In this document: in pieces, positions 16,826 to 27,300 of the stretch
Layout of the letters: each line of letters starts with the position of its first letter
How positions within the stretch are numbered: the stretch's first letter is position 1
DNA from: Streptomyces sp. SA15
Lineage (GTDB): Bacteria; Actinomycetota; Actinomycetes; Streptomycetales; Streptomycetaceae
NCBI RefSeq assembly: GCF_002291145.1
Contig: NZ_NTGE01000099.1
Location: 365,957-429,956 of the forward strand
Direction of reading: 5' to 3'
Length of the DNA stretch: 64,000 bases
Notes under the pieces: generated by a model
The model's input: only the letters and a program-made list of their open reading frames with translations
The model's database searches: none
Told to the model about the DNA's origin: nothing
Translations under genes and position numbers: made by a program

Positions 16826-17614
16826 TCAGGCCCCGTCCCCCTGACACCCCGGACACCACACCGTCCCCCGCCCCGCCATACGCGACCGCCGCAGATGGCC
16901 GCCGCAGCGCGGGCATCTCGGGTCCGGGTCGTCGCGGTGGCCCGTGAGCCAGGAGTCGCGGGGCGGGACGCAGCCGGCCGTGACCGCGGCGCGTAGGGTG
17001 CGGCGCATGGTCGTGTGGAGGTGGCGGCGTTGCGGTTCCGTGAGGTCGCTCGACCGGGTCGCGGGGCTCAGGCCGGCTCGCCACAGGATCTCGTCGGCGA
17101 GCAGGTTGCCGAGGCCGGCCAGGACCGACTGGTCGGTGAGGACCGCCTTGACGCGGCCTCGGTGTGAGGCCAGCGCGGCCTCGAAGTCGTCGCGGTCCAC
17201 CGTCAGCGCGTCGGGGCCCTGATCGTCCAGCAGTCGTACGACCTCGGAGTCGTCCTCGGCCAGCCAGAGGCCCTGGAGTTTTCGCTGGTCGCGGTAGCGG
17301 AGCTGGCGGTCGGTGCCGACGGTGAACAGGACGCGGTCGTGGGGCTCGGGGGCGTCGTCGGCGTGGGCGCAGAGCAGTTGGCCGGTCATGCCGAAGTGGA
17401 GGATGAGGGTGGGGCCGCCGGTGTGGGCCAGCAGCCACTTTCCGTGGCGCTGCGGAGTGGTGAAGCGCCGGCCCTCCAGGGCCTCGCGCAGGCGCCGCTC
17501 GCTCACCCCGTGCAGGACGCCCGCGTCGCGGACGTCGACCTGGCGGATGACCCGGCCCTTCGCGCAGGATTCGAGCACCCTTCGGAATCCCTCGACGTCT
17601 GGCAGTTCAGGCAT
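16826..17614 (-). CDS. Fpg/Nei-family DNA glycosylase
   Basis: This 262-aa protein starts MPELPDVE. After removal of Met, Pro2 is the Schiff-base nucleophile and Glu3 the catalytic acid. The H2TH region is LAGLGNLLADEILWRAG. The C-terminus carries a zinc finger, CPRCGGHLRR then CPGCQ, with the Arg of AGRGTVWC for DNA binding. Established: such enzymes excise oxidised bases and cut the abasic strand. Assignment to Fpg or to Nei is not certain from motifs alone. The gene is monocistronic, and its stop lies 6 nt from the 82-nt palindromic element. Confidence 0.92.
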   Translation of the reverse strand: MPELPDVEGFRRVLESCAKGRVIRQVDVRDAGVLHGVSERRLREALEGRRFTTPQRHGKWLLAHTGGPTLILHFGMTGQLLCAHADDAPEPHDRVLFTVGTDRQLRYRDQRKLQGLWLAEDDSEVVRLLDDQGPDALTVDRDDFEAALASHRGRVKAVLTDQSVLAGLGNLLADEILWRAGLSPATRSSDLTEPQRRHLHTTMRRTLRAAVTAGCVPPRDSWLTGHRDDPDPRCPRCGGHLRRSRMAGRGTVWCPGCQGDGA

Positions 17615-17679
17615 GGGGGTCACATCCTCTCTCCGGAACGCGGAGCACCCTCGCCCGGAACGGGGCAAACCCTCTCTCT

Positions 17680-18552
17680 TCAGGATGCCCGCAGCAGCCC
17701 CAGCCCCGCGAACATCTTCCGGCACCATGCCAGCGCCGTGTCCGTCGATTCCCACTGGCTGTCCTCCGGCGACAGGTAGGGGAGGACGTACGGGTCCGTG
17801 ATGCCCTCCGGGAGATCCTCCGGGAAGCAGTCGTACGACGCGCTGCCGTACACCTCCTGCTTGAAGCGGCGGGCCACCGGCTCCGGGGCGCTGTCCCACA
17901 CCGCGAACCACAGGCGGCGCAGCATCGCCGGATGTGCCATCACGAACATCAGCCGGCCGATGTCCAGCGGCTCCGCCGCCGAGACCACCCGCGCCACCGA
18001 CGCGTACCGGTCCGTATCGCTCACGTAGGAGCAGAAGCCCGACCAGATCTCGACGCTGTGCCCGGAGGCGATGATGGACGAGCACAGGGCGGCCAGGGCC
18101 ACGCCCCGGTGGTGCACGGCCGAGTGGGGGGTGGTGTTGACGTAGCCGGTCGGGACCAGGAACGTCACTACCCGGCCTCGTGCCGAGATTCGCTGTGGCA
18201 CCGCGTCCACCATGCACTCCGGTACGCCGCTCAGGTAGACGCCGACGTCCACCTCGCTGCCGGTGACGTCCCAGGCGGGCACCAGGGCGGTGGTCAGCAC
18301 CTGGTCCCCGACCCGTTCGCGCAGCTCGGCCACCTCGGCCTCCACCTCGGGCAGTACGGTCGTCCAGCCGTCCTCGGCCAGCCGCAGCGCCTCCTCCCAC
18401 GAGGCGCCGGCCCACTCGTCGTCGGTGTAGTTGCGCCCGTCTCCGTTGTCGATGCTGTCGGGCTCGCGGGCCCGGTCGACGAACTCCTGCCAGGACCACA
18501 TCACCGGCAGTGCGTGGACGGTGTCCCCCGGCTCGGCGTTGATCCGGCTCAC
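17680..18552 (-). CDS. VWA-like partner protein with a degenerate metal site
   Basis: GTG 18552 overlaps the stop of the upstream AAA ATPase gene (GTGA), giving 290 aa and translational coupling. No family name is assigned. The central part looks like a von Willebrand A fold. The strand SEVDVGVYLSGVPECMV sits where DxSxS should be, and is followed later by RGVALAALCSSIIASG and then HSVEIWSGF, which resemble the next VWA helix and strand. The metal-coordinating DxSxS is not intact. Established: MoxR-type ATPases commonly act with VWA proteins. Inference: this is the adaptor or substrate-binding partner of the AAA gene. Confidence 0.6.
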   Translation of the reverse strand: MSRINAEPGDTVHALPVMWSWQEFVDRAREPDSIDNGDGRNYTDDEWAGASWEEALRLAEDGWTTVLPEVEAEVAELRERVGDQVLTTALVPAWDVTGSEVDVGVYLSGVPECMVDAVPQRISARGRVVTFLVPTGYVNTTPHSAVHHRGVALAALCSSIIASGHSVEIWSGFCSYVSDTDRYASVARVVSAAEPLDIGRLMFVMAHPAMLRRLWFAVWDSAPEPVARRFKQEVYGSASYDCFPEDLPEGITDPYVLPYLSPEDSQWESTDTALAWCRKMFAGLGLLRAS

Positions 18553-20144
18553 TCCTCGCCGTCCTCTCCGCCGTCTCCCAGCCCCAGCGCCGAGCGGTGG
18601 GCCGCCGACATGCCCCGTACCACCCGCCACCGGATGGCCTGCTCCACGCTCGCCCCGGCCTGGAGCAGCTTCGCCGCGTCGATGCCGGCGCGGGGCGAGA
18701 ACATCACCGGCAGCCGCTTCTCGGCCGCCGTGGCGCGCAGCCGCCGTACCTTCTCGATCACCCGCAGGGTGTCCTCCTGCCGTGCGGGCGCGTGCGCGAG
18801 TGCGAGGCGCTCCTCCAGGTCCTCGTCCACCGGTACGTCGATGACGACGAAGCGGTCGAGCGTGGCCGCGTCCAGCGCCTGGCGGCCCACGTACTGCCGG
18901 TCGCCGCCGGTGCCGTACGTGTTCGCTGTGGCGACGAGGCGGAACTCCGGGTGGGCGGCGACCATGCCGTCGGCGAAGGCGCAGGAGCGGATGGACAGGG
19001 CCTGGTTCAGTTCCGCGAGGAGCCCGGGGTGGCCGCTGTCCAGTTCGTCGAGCAGCATCAGGCCGCCGTGCTCGAAGGCGCTGCGGAAGGGCGTTCCGTG
19101 GTAGGTCCCGTGCGCGTCGTAGTAGCCGAAGATCTTGCTCATCGGCGTCGTCGGGCCGAGGGACAGGGCGTGGAACTCCTGGCCGAACCCCTCCGCCGCC
19201 TGCTGGGCCATCATCGACTTGCCGGTGCCGGCCGGTCCCACCAGCAGGACGTGGCAGCCGGCGCCGAGGGCGAGCAGTACGTCCGGCAGTACGGCGTGCG
19301 TGTGGCCGGTGACGCGGACCGGGTCGGCGTCCGCCACCCTGACCTCCACGACGGGCGGCACCTTCTCGGCGACGGTCTCGAGGACCGCGCGGACCGCCTC
19401 CTCCCGGGCGAACCGGCCGACGGTCTCCGTCACCTGATCCCGCGCCGCGATCAGGGCCGTCCAGGCCTTCGACAGCGTCTTGTCCAACTCCCCCTTGGCG
19501 TCCGCCAGGTCGACCCGGATCTTCGAGAGCGCCTTCTTCAGCTCCTCCTGCGCATCCTCCAGCTCCGTCCGCGCCTGACCCAGTTCCTCCTTCACCTCCC
19601 TCTGCGCCTGCCCGAGCGCTTCCTTCGCCTCCGTCCGGGCCTTGTCCAGTTCCTCCCTCGCCTCGCTCCGTGCCTGCCCGAGCGCTTCCTTCGCCTCCGT
19701 CCGGGCCTTGTCCAGTTCCTCCCTCGCCTCGCTCCGCGCCTTCTCCAGCGCCGACTTGGCCTCGCCCCGCGCCTTTTCCAGCGCGGCCTCGACCGCCCGG
19801 CGGGATTCCTCCAGCGCCTCCGCGACCGCTTCGCGCGCCTCCTCCAGCGACTTGGCCGCCGCCTCGGCCGTGAGACTCGCGGCTGTCTTCTCGGCGACCC
19901 GCTGCGCGGTCTCGGTGGCCGTGTTCCCGGCCGCCTCCTCGGCGGCCCGGACGATCTCGTCGGCATGGGCGACGCGTTCGTCGGCGATGGCGCGGGCGAC
20001 CTCGGTGGCCACGCGCTGCGCCGTCGTCTCCATGGTCTGTTCGGCGTAGGGCGATCTGGCGAGGGCGTCGGCGTATCGCATGACGGTCTCGCTCGCTATG
20101 GCTCCCGCGATCTCGCGGACTTCGGCCCGGCTGGTCTCACGCAT
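18549..20144 (-). CDS. MoxR/CbbQ-type AAA ATPase with a long N-terminal coiled coil
   Basis: This is a 531-aa protein from ATG 20144. No strong ribosome site is visible, so the start is less certain. Residues ~10-270 are almost entirely helical and Ala/Glu/Lys/Arg rich, with repeating EALEKARSEAREELDKA units. The AAA domain follows: Walker A GPAGTGKS (Lys309), Walker B LMLLDELDS, and LVATANTYGTGGDRQY with sensor and arginine-finger features typical of the MoxR/CbbQ/dynein-related group. Established: these ATPases remodel partner proteins or activate enzymes, usually with a VWA protein. Inference: the coiled coil tethers or oligomerises the ring, and the coupled downstream gene is its partner. 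Confidence 0.82.
   Translation of the reverse strand: MRETSRAEVREIAGAIASETVMRYADALARSPYAEQTMETTAQRVATEVARAIADERVAHADEIVRAAEEAAGNTATETAQRVAEKTAASLTAEAAAKSLEEAREAVAEALEESRRAVEAALEKARGEAKSALEKARSEAREELDKARTEAKEALGQARSEAREELDKARTEAKEALGQAQREVKEELGQARTELEDAQEELKKALSKIRVDLADAKGELDKTLSKAWTALIAARDQVTETVGRFAREEAVRAVLETVAEKVPPVVEVRVADADPVRVTGHTHAVLPDVLLALGAGCHVLLVGPAGTGKSMMAQQAAEGFGQEFHALSLGPTTPMSKIFGYYDAHGTYHGTPFRSAFEHGGLMLLDELDSGHPGLLAELNQALSIRSCAFADGMVAAHPEFRLVATANTYGTGGDRQYVGRQALDAATLDRFVVIDVPVDEDLEERLALAHAPARQEDTLRVIEKVRRLRATAAEKRLPVMFSPRAGIDAAKLLQAGASVEQAIRWRVVRGMSAAHRSALGLGDGGEDGEE
19606..19737. repeat. 66-bp tandem duplication inside the coiled-coil coding region
   Basis: Two adjacent 66-bp units are nearly identical (one final-base difference seen) and encode 22 residues each (ARTEAKEALGQ then ARSEAREELDK). 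The unit length keeps the helical heptad/undecad pattern. Confidence 0.85.
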
Positions 20145-20357
20145 GCGAGGAATTCTGACCGTGCCGCACGGGACCCCTCCCAGAACCTCATCCGGCCGTC
20201 TCATTAATGATCTCGTGGATGTTTCGTGGATACCGCCCGGTAGAACACCTCGGCCACCTGGAGCGGCCACATCGGATTGATAACTTCCGCTGCACCGGCG
20301 TCGGGGGAACCGTCAAAGCCGGCACAGACCTTCATAAATGAATCCGGACGGAACACC

Positions 20358-23300
20358 TTGCGCACTTCTCGTGAAACCCCAGGAGGAAGGCACCGCTGGC
20401 GGGTGCCGAAAAGCCGACGGGGCCGAATACTCGCGGCCGGAGGGATATCCGTGCTGGCGATGGCGCTCATCGCCCCGCTGGCGTCGGCGGCCCTGACCGG
20501 CTCGTCCGGTCCGAACCCCACACCGTTGTCGGACCGGGTCACCGACACCTCCCAACTACCGTCCGGATGGCAGCGGTCCGACGACCGGATCGTCGCGTAC
20601 GACGGGGACAGCACCGGACTGCACATCCTGACCGCCGACGCCGCGGACGCCTACGCCTGGCGCACCGCGGCCACCCTGTCCGAGCCGGGCATCGACACCG
20701 ACCAGTGGATCGGCCAGAGTTGTATGACGGCGTCGGGGGACCGCGCCGTGGTGGTCTACGCACCCCGGCAGGTGATCAACGATCAGGAGGGCTTCCAGAA
20801 GGGCGCCTTCGCGGCCGTGGTCGACCTGGAGAACGGCGCGGTGACCAAGCTGCCGGAGCTGGTCTCCCTCGCCTACTTCAACCCCGGTTGCGGCGAGGGC
20901 GAGCAGGCCGTGCTCACCCGGCCGCAGGGCGACGACACACAGTTGCTGACCGTCGACGCGCGGCAGGGAAAGCTGACGGGGCAGCAGACCGTCAAGGGGC
21001 TCCTGACCTCCGCCGTGCCCTTCGGGAACGGGATCGCGGCGGCCACCGGTGACTCGGTGGTCTCGGTGAACGGCGACGGACGTATCGACACCCTGGCCCG
21101 TACGGAGGGAATGCCGTTCCGGCTGGTGCCGGACGCGGGCAGCGGCCTCGCCTACCAGGTCCCGGCCGCCAAGGAGCGGGTACAGATCCGCCGGGTCACG
21201 CAGGCCGGCTCCGACCGGTTGCTCGGCTCCGGCCTGCTCGGGGCCCTGTCCGTGCGCGGCAACGGCGGCCGGGTCTTCGTGACCGGGAAGGACGCGCGGG
21301 AGGAGATCACGGGCTCCGCTCTGCCCAAGAGCTGGAAGCTGCTCGACGTCCCCGCCTCGTCCGAGGTCTCCACCACCGGCTCTCTCGCCCTGACCAGTAT
21401 CGGCAACGGCGCCGAAGCGGCCGGTGGCAAGAACATCACCACGGCCCAGACGCCCGGCACCGCGCAGCCGGTCGGTATCAACGCCCTGATACCGGGCACC
21501 GACCAGACCTTCGACTTCCGGGTGAAGCCGAAGGCGCTGCGGCAGGCGCAGGGCGCCGCACAGTCCCCTGCCCTGTCCGCCCCAACCGACGACCGCGGCA
21601 GCGCAAAGCCGTCGGTCGGCATGCAGCTGAACAGCGTCGACGACGGCCCGGCGCACACCACCACCGACCCGGACCGGGCCTGCGCCGTCACGCGCAACGA
21701 CCCCGAGCTCCAGTCGCTCCAGCCGTCCCCCGCCATGGTCGAGTGGGCGACGGACCTCGCCGTGCAGGGCAAGCTGGACGTCCGCCGCCGGTCCGGCTGG
21801 AACGGCACCGACCTTCCGTCGTACACCCCGCAGGGATTCTTCCCGCCCGTCGACCTCAAGGGCGGTGGCCGGGTGCCCGCGCAGGTCATGCTCGGCGTGC
21901 TCTCCCAGGAGAGCAATCTGGTGCAGGCCAGCCCCAGGGCGGCGGCCGGCGAGAGCGGCAACTTCATCCAGGGCGGCTACTACGGCAACGCCGGCAGCGT
22001 CCACACCGTCAACTGGTCGGCCGCCGACTGCGGTTACGGCATCTCCCAGGTGACCACCGGCATGGCCCGCTCGGACGCCGCCTACACGGCCGAGCAGCAG
22101 AAGGCGATCACCGTGGACTACGCGGCCAACATCGCGGCCGGGCTGCAGATCCTCCAGGACAAGTGGAACCAGCTGTACGACCACGGCATGCTCGTCAACG
22201 GCGGGGACCCCCAGTACCTGGAGAACTGGTGGTACGCACTGTGGGCGTACAACAGCGGCTTCAACGAGCCGAACGCCTCGGACAGCGCCGCCCCGTGGGG
22301 CCTCGGCTGGTTCAACAACCCGGCCAACGGCCTCTACCCGCCGGACCGGAAGATGTTCCTGTCGTCCGGCCCGGACGACGCCCGCACCCCCAACCTGTGG
22401 ACGTACCCGGAGCGGGTCCTGGGCTGGGCGGCGTACTCCCAGCAGAAGACAGACCCGACGACCGGCACGTCCGCTCCGGCCTTCACGGTCGGCGACTGGC
22501 CGACCGGCAACGCGCCGGACGCGCAGCCGCCGCACGACGCCTTCTGCAAGCCCACCGTCAACGAGTGCGACACCTCCAAGCCCCGCAAGGTCGAGGGGTC
22601 GAGCCAGCCCGAAGGCCCGTGCCAGCGGGACGACTTCAAGTGCTGGTGGCACGAGCCGGTGACGTGGACGGACTGCGCGGAGAAGTGCGGCACCGAGGTG
22701 CTGACCTACCAGGCGACCGATCCCGAGCCGGAGGTCACCTCGCCCCGCCCGGCCGCCTGCACCTCCTCCCTGCCCGAGAACGCGTTGATCGTGGACGACG
22801 TGCCCAACACGGTGAAGTTCCGGGTCGGCAACACCAACCCCTGCGCCGGCAAGAACTGGACCAGCCGGGGCACGTTGTCGTTCACCTTCGGCTCCGCGGA
22901 GCAGAACGGCGCGACCGTCTACCCGTCGAAGATCGACTTCCACCAACTCGGTGCGGGCTTCGGCGGCCACTTCTGGCTCACCCACACCCGGGATCCAAAG
23001 TTCACCGACTCGGTCGTCACCGGAACCTGGACGCCCGACCGGAAGGTCAGGGGCTGGGCGCGGGTCATGGTCCACCTGCCCGACCACGAGGCCAACACCG
23101 ACCAGGCGACGTACCACATCGATCTCGGTGACGGCACCGTCGTGGACAAGACGATCTCCCAGGACACCGGCGGCGAGAACACCTGGGTGTCGCTGGGTTC
23201 GTACGAGTTCAAGGGCACCCCGAGTGTCTCGCTGAGCTCGGACACGGCGGACGGTACCGGCGACGACTCGATCGCCTGGGACGCCCTGGCCTTCGAGCCC

Positions 23301-23372
23301 CTGCCGGGCGAACCCGAGGACGCCGTCGACCCGTCCCCGTCTCCGTCGCCCGCCCCGGCGCCGCAGCAGTAG
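20358..23372 (+). CDS. Secreted multidomain lysozyme-fold (SLT-type) protein
   Basis: Start TTG 20358 is preferred (GGACGGA upstream), giving 1004 aa. TTG 20277 or GTG 20403 are alternatives; an AGGAGG at 20381 favours a start nearby. A basic stretch (KSRRGRILAAGG) and hydrophobic segment form the export signal. Residues ~50-350 look like a beta-propeller. A lysozyme-like domain follows, with LGVLSQESNLVQ (Glu518, candidate catalytic acid), GYGISQVT and WWYALWAYNSG. The C-terminus is a jelly-roll, carbohydrate-binding-like domain with a Pro-rich end. Inference: extracellular peptidoglycan lytic enzyme. A Pro/Ser tail may span the wall. Confidence 0.78.
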   Translation: MRTSRETPGGRHRWRVPKSRRGRILAAGGISVLAMALIAPLASAALTGSSGPNPTPLSDRVTDTSQLPSGWQRSDDRIVAYDGDSTGLHILTADAADAYAWRTAATLSEPGIDTDQWIGQSCMTASGDRAVVVYAPRQVINDQEGFQKGAFAAVVDLENGAVTKLPELVSLAYFNPGCGEGEQAVLTRPQGDDTQLLTVDARQGKLTGQQTVKGLLTSAVPFGNGIAAATGDSVVSVNGDGRIDTLARTEGMPFRLVPDAGSGLAYQVPAAKERVQIRRVTQAGSDRLLGSGLLGALSVRGNGGRVFVTGKDAREEITGSALPKSWKLLDVPASSEVSTTGSLALTSIGNGAEAAGGKNITTAQTPGTAQPVGINALIPGTDQTFDFRVKPKALRQAQGAAQSPALSAPTDDRGSAKPSVGMQLNSVDDGPAHTTTDPDRACAVTRNDPELQSLQPSPAMVEWATDLAVQGKLDVRRRSGWNGTDLPSYTPQGFFPPVDLKGGGRVPAQVMLGVLSQESNLVQASPRAAAGESGNFIQGGYYGNAGSVHTVNWSAADCGYGISQVTTGMARSDAAYTAEQQKAITVDYAANIAAGLQILQDKWNQLYDHGMLVNGGDPQYLENWWYALWAYNSGFNEPNASDSAAPWGLGWFNNPANGLYPPDRKMFLSSGPDDARTPNLWTYPERVLGWAAYSQQKTDPTTGTSAPAFTVGDWPTGNAPDAQPPHDAFCKPTVNECDTSKPRKVEGSSQPEGPCQRDDFKCWWHEPVTWTDCAEKCGTEVLTYQATDPEPEVTSPRPAACTSSLPENALIVDDVPNTVKFRVGNTNPCAGKNWTSRGTLSFTFGSAEQNGATVYPSKIDFHQLGAGFGGHFWLTHTRDPKFTDSVVTGTWTPDRKVRGWARVMVHLPDHEANTDQATYHIDLGDGTVVDKTISQDTGGENTWVSLGSYEFKGTPSVSLSSDTADGTGDDSIAWDALAFEPLPGEPEDAVDPSPSPSPAPAPQQ

Positions 23373-23388
23373 TCAGTAGGACGCGTTT

Positions 23389-23423
23389 CGGCCCCGGACA
23401 GGTACCTCACCTGTCCGGGGCCG
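23389..23423. terminator. Bidirectional terminator between convergent genes
   Basis: A perfect 15-bp stem (CGGCCCCGGACAGGT with its complement) with a 5-nt loop separates the lysozyme-fold gene and the convergent secreted-protein gene. Confidence 0.85.
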
Positions 23424-23445
23424 AGCGTCAAGTCACCAGGAGCGG

Positions 23446-23967
23446 TCAGCCGTAGAGCGCCACCCTCGGGTGCACCGTGCCCTCGGCCTCCGGGTTGAGG
23501 ACGGTGAGGCGGTAGACCTCGGTGAGGGTCTCGCCGGCGTGCAGGGTGCGCTGCGCGGTCGTGAGGTCGGTGAACAGGGTGCCGGTCTGGCTGCCGACCT
23601 CCACGGCTTCCCAGCAGCCGTGCGCGGTGCGCCGCTCCAGCTTGACGTCCGACGGGTTGAGGAACGGACCCGCGTCCGGTGACTCCACGAGGAGCTGCGG
23701 GGCGACCGTCTGGTCCGCCGACGATTCGTTGCGGTAGGTAACGGTGAACTTGTGCCGCTTGCTGTCGGCCGGGAGGGCGCTCGTGGGCAGGTCCACGAAG
23801 TCGACGGGTATGAGGGGCGCTTCATCCTGCGGAGCCGTGGCCGCTGTCGCGGAGGCTGTGGAGGTCTGGTGCGTGGCTGCCGCGGCGGGTCCGGCCAGGG
23901 CCAGGCCCGCCACCGCCACGGTGAGGGCCACCAAAGCGACCCTGAGACGACTGTTCTTGGACGACAC
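23446..23967 (-). CDS. Secreted hypothetical protein with an immunoglobulin-like fold
   Basis: GTG 23967 has AAGGAA about 9 nt upstream. The 173-aa product has a Sec signal (LRVALVALTVAVAGLALAG, cut near AAA). The mature part is rich in beta-strands: KRHKFTVTYRNESSADQTV, then DVKLERR and HAGETLTEVYRLTV. This resembles extracellular Ig/Fn3-like domains. No catalytic motif or named family is recognised. It is monocistronic and converges on the terminator shared with the lysozyme-fold gene. Confidence 0.65.
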   Translation of the reverse strand: MSSKNSRLRVALVALTVAVAGLALAGPAAAATHQTSTASATAATAPQDEAPLIPVDFVDLPTSALPADSKRHKFTVTYRNESSADQTVAPQLLVESPDAGPFLNPSDVKLERRTAHGCWEAVEVGSQTGTLFTDLTTAQRTLHAGETLTEVYRLTVLNPEAEGTVHPRVALYG

Positions 23968-24314
23968 GTTCGCTGTTCCTTCGGGTTCGCTCGAGTGAAT
24001 CGGTCGGCCTCAACGGGCTGCCGGCCAGGGATGTTGCCAAGATTACGCAGCGCATCGTAGGCGGCTGCCGGGGCCCGTCGGATCGGCCGAACGGACGAGG
24101 GACGCGGGCCGACGATCGTCCGAAAGGTCGAGGATCCCCCGGACTGTGCGAACTCGGGTGGAACAGATGTGAAGTTGTTGCGCTTTCAGAGATCCCACCC
24201 TTCTCACAGTGATCTCTCAGCAGCCAAGATGAAAACCATCCCGGGGGACGTGACTACTCCAACGACCGTCATGCGCACCCCACTTAGCGGCGTGCGCAGG
24301 GGGAAGGCACCATC

Positions 24315-27300
24315 TTGTCCCAGCAACACCCGCGCCGACGCCGCCGCGTCGGCCGTAGAAGCGCTTTCCTGTTGGCCCCGGCCGTCGCCGGCGGCCTGAT
24401 CTTCACCTACGGGCCCTTCGCCCAGGCCGCACCCACCGACGCGCCGCCGGTCTCCTCGGCCGACGCCGGTCGGCTGCCCTACAAGGGCGGCACGTACTTC
24501 GTCCAACTCGCCGACAAGCCCGTCGCCACGGCATCCGAGACGGCGCCCGATCCGGGTGAGCGGCTGAAGCCGGGGACGAAGGCCGTGCGCGACTACCTCG
24601 GCCACCTGAAGAAGGAACTCGACAAGGTGCTGGACGAGGTGCAGGGCGTGAAGCCGCTGTACAGCTACCAGTACGTACTGAACGGATTCGCCGCCAAGTT
24701 GACGGCGGGTCAGGCCAACGAGCTGGCCCGCACCCCGGGCGTCGTCTCGCTGAGCCGGAACGAGATGCGCCAGGTGACGGCCGCGTCCGACGCCGACGCG
24801 GCGGCGGCCGGGCAGGCGACGGGCGCGGCGAAGACGGCGGGCGGGAACACGGCAGTCGGGAACACTGCGCTCGGGAACACTGCGCTCGGGAACACGGCAG
24901 CCGCCGCCCGGCCCGCCGCCGCCCCCACCGACACGACCGCGGCCGGCTCGCTTCCCGTCCCCGACACCGCCGAGTTCCTCGGTCTGAAGGACCGCAAGGG
25001 CCTGTACTCCAAGTTCCCGGGCGGTCAGCGCAAGGCCGGTGAAGGGATGATCCTCGGTGTCCTCGACACCGGCATCAACACCGGCAACCCCTCGCTGCAG
25101 GCGATGCCGAACACGACCGACGACGAGATCATCGCCAAGAAGTGGAAGGGCAGCTGCGACCCCGGCGCGGACCTCGCCCACCGGGTCACCTGCAACAACA
25201 AGGTGATCGGCGCCCAGTACTTCAACAAGGGCATCCCCAGCCCCGGCCCCACCGACTGGGCGTCCCCGATGGACGCCGAGTCCCACGGCACCCACACCGC
25301 GACCACCGCGGCCGGCAACGCCCACGTGCCCGCCGCCGTGACCGACAGCGGCATCAAGGGCGACATATCCGGGATCGCGCCGGGCGCCCGCATCTCGGCG
25401 TACAAGATCTGCTGGAGCATGGGCTGCTCGACGATCGACATCGTCGCCGCCATGGACAAGGCCGTGGCCGACGGCGTGGACGTCATCAACTACTCCCTCG
25501 GCGGTCCCGCTCAGGACACCACCGACCCGGAGTTCCTGGCGATGTTCAACGCCGCCAGGGCCGGTGTCTTCGTCTCCGCCTCGTCGGGCAACGACGGGCC
25601 GAACACCACCGGCAACAGCGTGCCGTGGGTGACCACGGTCGCCGCCTCCACCCACGACATCGGCTACCGCACGACCGTCACCCTCGGCGACGGCAAGGCC
25701 TACACCGGCGTCGGCATCAGCGGCTCCGCCGTACCGTCCGCGCCGCTGGTCGACGGGGCGAAGGCCGCCAAGAGCGGTGTGGACGCCACCAAGGCCGGGC
25801 AGTGCCAGCCGGACGCCCTGGACCCGGCCAAGGTCAAGGACGCCATCGTGGTCTGCGCGCGCGGCGGCAACGCCCGAGTCGACAAGAGCGCCCAGGTCAA
25901 GGCGGCCGGCGGCGTCGGCATGGTGCTGTACAACGTCAGCGCGGCCGACGAGGAGGTCGCCGACGCGCACACCGTCCCGACCACGCACCTCGACAAGGCT
26001 TCCGGCGAGGCCGTCAAGGCGTACGCCGACGGCTCCGGGGCCAAGGCCGAACTGGCCGCGGCCAAGGCCGTCCGTCAGACGGCCCCCGAGATGGCCGGCT
26101 TCTCCTCCGGCGGCCCGGACCCGCTCAGCGACGGCAGCCTGCTCAAGCCCGACATCACGGCCCCCGGCGTCGACGTCGTCGCCGGCACCTCGCCGGGCGG
26201 CGAGAACGGCACCTTCAAGGGCGAGCAGGGCATCATGTCCGGCACCTCCATGTCCGCCCCGCACGTCTCCGGTCTGGCTCTGCTGCTCAAGGCGCTGCAC
26301 CCCGACTGGTCGCCGATGGAGGTCAAGTCGGCGCTGATGACGACCGCGTCCACCAAGAACAGCGACGGCAAGCCGATCCAGCGCTCCGGCAGCGCGGCCA
26401 CCCCGCTCGACTACGGCGCCGGGCACGTCGTCCCCAACGCCGCCGACAAGCCTGGCCTGGTCTACGACTCCACGTCCGCCGACTGGATCGCGTTCTCCTG
26501 CGCGGTCGGCGACAAGCCGGTGTACGGCGACGGATCCGACGCCTGTGCCACCGCCCGGAAGATCGACCCGAGCGACCTGAACTACCCGACGATCTCGTCC
26601 GGCAGGTTCACCGGGAAGCAGACCATCACCCGCACGGTCACCAACGTCGACGACACCACCGGCGTCTACACCGCGTCGCTGCAGACGCCGCCCGGCTACA
26701 AGGCCACGGTGTCGCCGAAGACGCTGACCGTGAAGCCCGGTGAGTCGGCCACGTACAAGGTGAGCTTCACCCGTACCGACGCCGCCTTCGGCAAGTGGTC
26801 GTACGGCTCGGTCATCCTGAGCGACAAGGACCACCGCGTCCGCAGCACCGTCGCCCTGCGCGCCGCGCCGCTCGCCCCGCCGGCCGACGTCACCGGCAAG
26901 GGCGCCACCGGCTCGGTCGCCCTCACCCCGAAGACCGGCTACGACGGCAAGCTCACCGCCGCCGTGAACGGCCTGTACGAGGGCACCACCAAGACCGGCA
27001 CGCTCACCGGCACCAACCGCAACTTCGACCCGACGGCGTCGTCGCAGCCGGCCTCCGTGGCCAAGTCCGAGGTCACCGTGCCCGAGGGCACGAAACTGGC
27101 CCGCGTCGCGATCCAGTCCGCCGACCACCTGGCGGGCAGCGACCTGGACCTGTTCGTCCTCGACAAGGACGGCAACCTCGTCAACGACCTGCCCGGCGGC
27201 AGCAGCGACGAGCACGCCGACCTCAAGCCGGGCACGTACACGGTGTACGTCGTCCAGTTCGCACTGCCGGAAGGCAAGACGAGCCAGCCGTACACCCTGC

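Noticed and set aside
24150..24170. Possible third copy of the palindrome arm (GGTGGAACAGATGTG)
   Set aside because: Only about 14 bases match and there is no inverted partner; probably chance.
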